Assembly: GCA_964393185.1 (NCBI GenBank)
Contig: CAYMSO010000003.1
Span: forward strand, 62,001-126,000
Reading direction: 5' to 3'
DNA: 64,000 nt
From: CAYMSO01 sp964393185
GTDB lineage: Bacteria > Patescibacteriota > Dojkabacteria > J137
Below the pieces are notes generated by a model that was not told where the DNA came from, made no database searches, and saw only the letters and a list, made by a program, of their open reading frames with translations. This document shows, one piece after another, positions 60,629 through 64,000 of this stretch. The first letter of the stretch is position 1; each line of letters opens with the position of its first letter. Both the position numbers and the translations under genes were made by a program.

Positions 60629-61264
60629 CGGCTTTTGCAATTTGTATAGACCAACAATGATATTAAGGAATTCTGAAGACATTACAATATCGTCCGTAAA
60701 CTGTCTACCTACAACAAAATGCTTATTCTTGATTACTTCGGCGGCAGGATGATTTTTGTCAAAACCTGTAGGAACTCTAGAGAGTTTTTCTTCTCCCATA
60801 CTTAACTCTCCAAAAGCCTGTTTAAAATCCTTATTCTCGATAATTTCTTTAAAACTATCAAAATTCTTGTATATTTTCTCTCTAATGGAATTCAATTTTT
60901 TAGGATCGGGCATGTAAATACCTCCACCAATAAAACTGTTTCCTGGCTGTATATGAAGGTAATAGCCAGGATTTAAAGCCTTCCTTCCTCCTTTAGATAC
61001 AAATCCGCCAAAGTTGGTTTTATAAGGAGATTTGTCTTTAGAGAATCTAGTGTCTCTATTGAGTCGAAAAATATAAATATCCTTTTCTGGATCAGTAATA
61101 CTATCATCAAATTCAGAAATTTCTAATCCAACATGATTCATAAAAACTCTGAAGTTCTCTTTAGCTGTTTGGTATTTTGATTTATTTTCTAACATCCACT
61201 CTCTATTATTATTTTTTGAAAGTTCTTGCAGAAACTCAATCGTGGACTTTTCTATTTTAATCAT
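60605..61264 (-). CDS. DUF2461 (TIGR02453) protein
   Basis: This is a family of widespread small proteins without known function. The 219-residue protein matches it throughout: FLQELSKNNNREWMLENKSKYQ, IYIFRLNRDTRFSKDKSPYKT, GYYLHIQPGNSFIGGGIYMPDP and SRVPTGFDKNHPAAE. It overlaps msrB by 8 nt at its start and the NADAR gene by 24 nt at its end. Cotranscription with msrB suggests a link to stress repair. Confidence 0.9.
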   Translation of the reverse strand: MIKIEKSTIEFLQELSKNNNREWMLENKSKYQTAKENFRVFMNHVGLEISEFDDSITDPEKDIYIFRLNRDTRFSKDKSPYKTNFGGFVSKGGRKALNPGYYLHIQPGNSFIGGGIYMPDPKKLNSIREKIYKNFDSFKEIIENKDFKQAFGELSMGEEKLSRVPTGFDKNHPAAEVIKNKHFVVGRQFTDDIVMSSEFLNIIVGLYKLQKPLHVFLSV

Positions 61265-61667
61265 TTTCTTTCTTTTTAAAATTCAAAGAACAAGAATTAA
61301 TACAATATCTTAAACCTGTTTTGTCTTGTGGACCATCTTCAAAAAGATGTCCCAGATGCCCGCCACACTTTGCACAAATTACTTCAGTTCTAATCATCCC
61401 GTGGGATTTATCTTCCCTAAGTTCAACTTTGTTTTTGTCTAGTGCATCGTAAAAACTTGGCCAGCCTGAGCCAGAATCAAACTTTGTTTCCGAAGAAAAA
61501 AGCTCATTCTTACAAGCAGCACAAACATACATACCGTTAGCTTTGTTATGCAATAATTCTCCTGAAAATGGTGCTTCGGTAGCCCTTAGTCTTAAAACAT
61601 TATATTGTTTAGAGTTAAGTTTATCTTTCCAATAAATGTCTGGCATTTGCTTAAGGTTTTGAGACAT
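61257..61667 (-). CDS. msrB: Peptide-methionine (R)-S-oxide reductase
   Basis: MsrB repairs oxidised Met in proteins. The 136-residue protein has zinc pairs Cys49/Cys52 and Cys98/Cys101, the substrate block GSGWPSFYDAL, GHLGHLFEDGP and catalytic Cys122 in RYCINSCSLNF. A second Cys (126) next to the active site replaces the usual Ala of CINSASL and may be a resolving residue. It is coupled to the DUF2461 gene (8-nt overlap). Confidence 0.95.
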   Translation of the reverse strand: MSQNLKQMPDIYWKDKLNSKQYNVLRLRATEAPFSGELLHNKANGMYVCAACKNELFSSETKFDSGSGWPSFYDALDKNKVELREDKSHGMIRTEVICAKCGGHLGHLFEDGPQDKTGLRYCINSCSLNFKKKEND

Positions 61668-61718
61668 AAGTGCTGTTTATATTACTAGTACGTATTAAAA
61701 CTGCAAAAGTTGAAAACA

Positions 61719-62333
61719 TTATTTTGTTTTGGTTTCTTGATCAACCACTTGCCATATTACAAACCCCCTCCAAACAACGGTAATAGCACAAAGAATTGTA
61801 AGTACCACAATAGAATAAGTTAGGATATCGTTGCTATCTCTGGTCAGAAAATAGTTTAGGATAGAAGCTATAAAAACAACTGCTAATCTATCACCCCGTT
61901 GTGTTATTCCTACCGAAAACTTATTTTTACCTACTTTTGTAACTCCGGAAGCAGCTTCTGCCTTGGCTTTTATGTAGCTTATACACACAGAAAGGTTAAA
62001 AAACATAAATAGTATACTCCAGTCTACTAAACCACCCATACCAATTGCCATAGGCAATAAGCCTTCTGTAAATCTGTCTATAGTTGCATCCAAAATTCCG
62101 CCGAATTGAGAAGTTCTACTAGTTGCTCTAGCTACGGTTCCGTCAATAGCGTCTGATGCAGCACCTATAACAAAAAGACTTCCTAAAAGGGAATCTCCCT
62201 GTGTATAAAAATAGAGTCCAGGAAAAAAGAAAAAAATACTTAGAATAGAGATCACATTCGGATGTAAACTCATAAATGGCCTTGCCATTATATTAGTTAA
62301 AGGCTGTAAAAGATTTCTTAGTTGTTCAAGCAT
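61719..62333 (-). CDS. CDP-alcohol phosphatidyltransferase
   Basis: It transfers a phosphatidyl group from CDP-diacylglycerol (or an archaeal-type lipid) to an alcohol, building phospholipid head groups. The 204-residue protein has six or so membrane helices and the full motif D-G-x2-A-R-x8-G-x3-D-x3-D: Asp64, Gly65, Ala68, Arg69, Gly78, Asp82 and Asp86. The alcohol (glycerol-phosphate or inositol-phosphate) cannot be told. It shows some lipid-making capacity, though CPR cells generally lack full fatty-acid synthesis. Confidence 0.92.
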   Translation of the reverse strand: MLEQLRNLLQPLTNIMARPFMSLHPNVISILSIFFFFPGLYFYTQGDSLLGSLFVIGAASDAIDGTVARATSRTSQFGGILDATIDRFTEGLLPMAIGMGGLVDWSILFMFFNLSVCISYIKAKAEAASGVTKVGKNKFSVGITQRGDRLAVVFIASILNYFLTRDSNDILTYSIVVLTILCAITVVWRGFVIWQVVDQETKTK

Positions 62334-62387
62334 AAAATTTATTTAATGTATATTTAATACTACAGCAGATAAGGATTATTAACAAGG

Positions 62388-63296
62388 CTATTGGCATTCA
62401 TGAGAACCTTCTACAATTAGTGGATTCTGGTCTAGCAATGTTTCTTGCGCTTCTTGATAATGTTGCTGAATAAAATCAATAACTTGTCTATCAACATGTG
62501 CCATTTCAGCATTCTTGCATTCTGCTAACATAAAATCAGCAATCAGATCCACATCACTCTTACTATAATATTGGGCAGCTTCTGTGCCATATACTTGTTC
62601 TATATACTGTTTTACGAAGTTGTTAAGATCACTTGATTTATCCATTTTCCAAAAAATTTGTTCAGGTTTGAATTTAGCGTAATAACTTTTTCCATCGGTA
62701 CCTACTATCAAAATTGGCAGGTTACGCAAATCAAATTGAAAAGTTTTAGTTGGTTTTATTTGCCAACCAGTATTATTGTAGCTAATGCTGATTCCATAGA
62801 CTGCACTTTTTAAAGACGGGCGAAGGTTTGCTGGTAGCTTGCTCATGTGCTGAGAAACTTCGTAAGAGAAACTTAATCTTAACTGAGTGGGAACTCTTTG
62901 TCTTAATAACTGGGTACATTCATTGTCTGAGTTAATTTGTTCTGGTAATGCAAGATCATCCGCATACTTCCAGCTTGTTGCTTCTCCATCCTCACCTCTA
63001 CCTGTTACAATATAACAACTGAACGAATCATCATCCGGGAAGCCAAGGTTGATAGTAAAGTTAGGATCTGAAATTAAGCCATCTACAATCATTTCTATTC
63101 CATACTGTCTCTCTAACTTTTGCTGAAGATTCAATAATTCAATAATATCTCTTTTATCTTCATCGACTGAACGACTGATAATAAGAGATATCGCACAAAA
63201 TACTAGTGGTCCCCATCCAGGTGAGGAAATTATTAAGGCCTGCAAAAGATCAAAAACATTTTTAATTTGTTTAAGCTTTTTGTCCATATAGTGCAT
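62388..63296 (-). CDS. Anchored protein, unknown
   Basis: This 302-residue protein has an N-terminal hydrophobic segment (about 15-43) and a long mixed exported or cytosolic domain with several Cys, including a C-terminal SHECQ. No motif is recognised. A perfect extended -10 box ends 9 nt before the ATG at 63296, so translation probably starts at that ATG on a nearly leaderless message; a second ATG nine bases later is the alternative. It is divergent from the partial gene at the right edge. Confidence 0.6.
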   Translation of the reverse strand: MHYMDKKLKQIKNVFDLLQALIISSPGWGPLVFCAISLIISRSVDEDKRDIIELLNLQQKLERQYGIEMIVDGLISDPNFTINLGFPDDDSFSCYIVTGRGEDGEATSWKYADDLALPEQINSDNECTQLLRQRVPTQLRLSFSYEVSQHMSKLPANLRPSLKSAVYGISISYNNTGWQIKPTKTFQFDLRNLPILIVGTDGKSYYAKFKPEQIFWKMDKSSDLNNFVKQYIEQVYGTEAAQYYSKSDVDLIADFMLAECKNAEMAHVDRQVIDFIQQHYQEAQETLLDQNPLIVEGSHECQ

Positions 63297-63305
63297 AATT
63301 TACGA

Positions 63306-63314
63306 ATTATAACA
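63306..63314 (-). promoter_or_regulatory. Extended -10 promoter of the gene ending at 62388
   Basis: TG-T-TATAAT on the minus strand lies 9 nt before the ATG at 63296, giving a leader of about 2-3 nt. Confidence 0.55.
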
Positions 63315-63351
63315 TGATTCAATATTTTCAAATTACTTCTTAATTCGCCGA

Positions 63352-63360
63352 TGCTATAAT
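63352..63360 (+). promoter_or_regulatory. Extended -10 promoter of the partial gene at 63382
   Basis: TG-C-TATAAT lies 21 nt before the ATG at 63382. Confidence 0.55.
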
Positions 63361-63381
63361 AATTTGTTTAGCGAATATTGA

Positions 63382-64000
63382 ATGGACAAAATCGAGAAAT
63401 TAATCAGAGACAAAGCAATTTACTCACCATCTGGCTACAAAGAAATAGATACACAGGAATTATTGACCCATTTTGAAGCAGAACGTAAATATGGAGGCCA
63501 ATTATCTCGAGTTTATGTTATCAAAAATGCTCCATGGGTTATAAAGGAAGCAAGATGGGATATTAAGTTGGAACTAGCAAAAGGCGGAATCCCATTACCT
63601 TTAAAAATAACAGAGAGGGTAATGAAGCTATTTTCGTTTACATTCTTGCCAGACAAGGAAGAAATCCTAAATCAATACAAATTGTATCTGGAGTTTGCCC
63701 AATATATGGGTTATTTTAAAGATGATGCAACATATTATCACCCCAATAGAGATTTGATGTTCCTATCTCAAAAAAATATTAGAAATTCTTTACTATTTTT
63801 TAAACCCGAAATAGAAAAAGAGTTTGATTTTAAAATCAGCTCGAGAATTGACGAAATTCTAACATCCGATATTAAATATCATAACTTCTTACCAAAAGAG
63901 TATTTACTTGTTGGTAAGTCAATTTCTAAAGAAAATAAAGGAAAAATTACATCCCTTATGTTCCAGGAGTTTATAAAAGGAAAGCAGCTTTACGAAGTAT
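63382..64000 (+). CDS. Partial gene, possibly kinase-like (cut by the right edge)
   Basis: An open frame of 206 codons begins at ATG 63382 and runs out of the window without a stop. The N-terminal part has SRVYVIKNAPWVIKEARWD, reminiscent of the beta-strand and Lys of a kinase-like fold, and the last visible stretch, LMFQEFIKGKQLYEV, resembles the hinge (hydrophobic, Glu, Phe/Tyr, Ile, x-Gly) of aminoglycoside/YrbL-type kinases. A kinase fold is a tentative reading only; the catalytic Asp region is outside the window. It has a clear extended -10 promoter. Confidence 0.55.
   Translation, partial: MDKIEKLIRDKAIYSPSGYKEIDTQELLTHFEAERKYGGQLSRVYVIKNAPWVIKEARWDIKLELAKGGIPLPLKITERVMKLFSFTFLPDKEEILNQYKLYLEFAQYMGYFKDDATYYHPNRDLMFLSQKNIRNSLLFFKPEIEKEFDFKISSRIDEILTSDIKYHNFLPKEYLLVGKSISKENKGKITSLMFQEFIKGKQLYEV

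Noticed and set aside
1..64000. UGA recoded as an amino acid
   Set aside because: TGA ends complete genes at expected lengths (for example at 8279-8281 and 25564-25566), and conserved proteins have no internal TGA.
1..64000. tRNA genes, CRISPR arrays, insertion sequences, prophage or toxin-antitoxin modules
   Set aside because: No T-loop/acceptor pairs in the gaps, no spaced direct repeats, no transposase or phage proteins, and no recognisable toxin-antitoxin pair were found by eye.

Overview
The window is AT-rich, gene-dense DNA with short spacers. It looks like a chromosome piece from a Candidate Phyla Radiation (Patescibacteria) bacterium. The evidence is: a universal ribosomal-protein cluster with no L30 gene between S5 and L15, which is a recognised CPR trait; small streamlined genes; almost no biosynthetic genes; many short signal-anchored proteins of unknown function; and ordinary use of TGA as a stop, which argues against the recoding lineages Gracilibacteria and Absconditabacteria. 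I cannot name the class safely. No tRNA, CRISPR array, insertion sequence, phage gene or 16S/23S rRNA gene was found.

Layout. 1-3.5 kb (minus): an operon of RNase HII, two small anchored proteins and a cysteine-rich secreted protein cut by the left edge, then a DsbB/BdbC-like oxidase and ribosomal protein L19. 3.6-7 kb: an XRE regulator divergent from truB, two tandem unannotated small membrane ORFs, and an ABC-F ATPase interrupted by an in-frame TAA. 7.2-11.5 kb: a secreted LamG-like/dockerin-like protein, an anchored acidic protein, a VanY-type carboxypeptidase and an M32 carboxypeptidase. 11.7-24.8 kb: tuf, rpsJ, rplC-D-W-B, rpsS, rplV, rpsC, rplP, rpmC, rpsQ, rplN-X-E, rpsN, rpsH, rplF-R, rpsE, rplO, secY and map. 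24.8-36 kb: a MetF-like barrel, cutA, leuS, a sugar-phosphate isomerase, RNase P RNA (minus), a membrane protein, a thioredoxin, a CMP-kinase-like protein, an RluA synthase and two anchored proteins. 36-47 kb: pheT and recO (minus), FKBP, signal peptidase, a DUF2207 protein, uppP, and fusA (minus). 47-57 kb: a TrmB regulator divergent from a DMT transporter, two homologous cohesin-like surface proteins (one with an LPKTG anchor), recX, a divergent Nramp-like transporter, a patatin, a Big_5/propeller protein and the YcgQ-YcgR pair. 57-64 kb: an ECF sigma factor with a VWA membrane protein, a NADAR protein, a DUF2461 protein, msrB, a CDP-alcohol phosphatidyltransferase, an anchored unknown and a partial gene at the right edge.

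How the genes fit together. The core is translation: ribosome, EF-Tu, EF-G, synthetases, pseudouridine synthases and RNase P. Around it sits export and envelope work: SecY, signal peptidase, VanY, UppP, phospholipid head-group transfer, and a redox set (DsbB-like, thioredoxin, MsrB) suited to the disulfide-rich exported proteins. Recognisable promoters are mostly extended -10 elements (TG-N-TATAAT-like). Shine-Dalgarno motifs are nearly absent and some starts look leaderless.

The points most worth following are the divergent switch I and G4 motifs of EF-Tu, the nonsense-split ABC-F gene, the paired small membrane ORFs with a duplicated promoter, the cohesin/dockerin-like surface proteins, and the ECF-sigma/VWA pair with a perfect palindrome at its transcription start.
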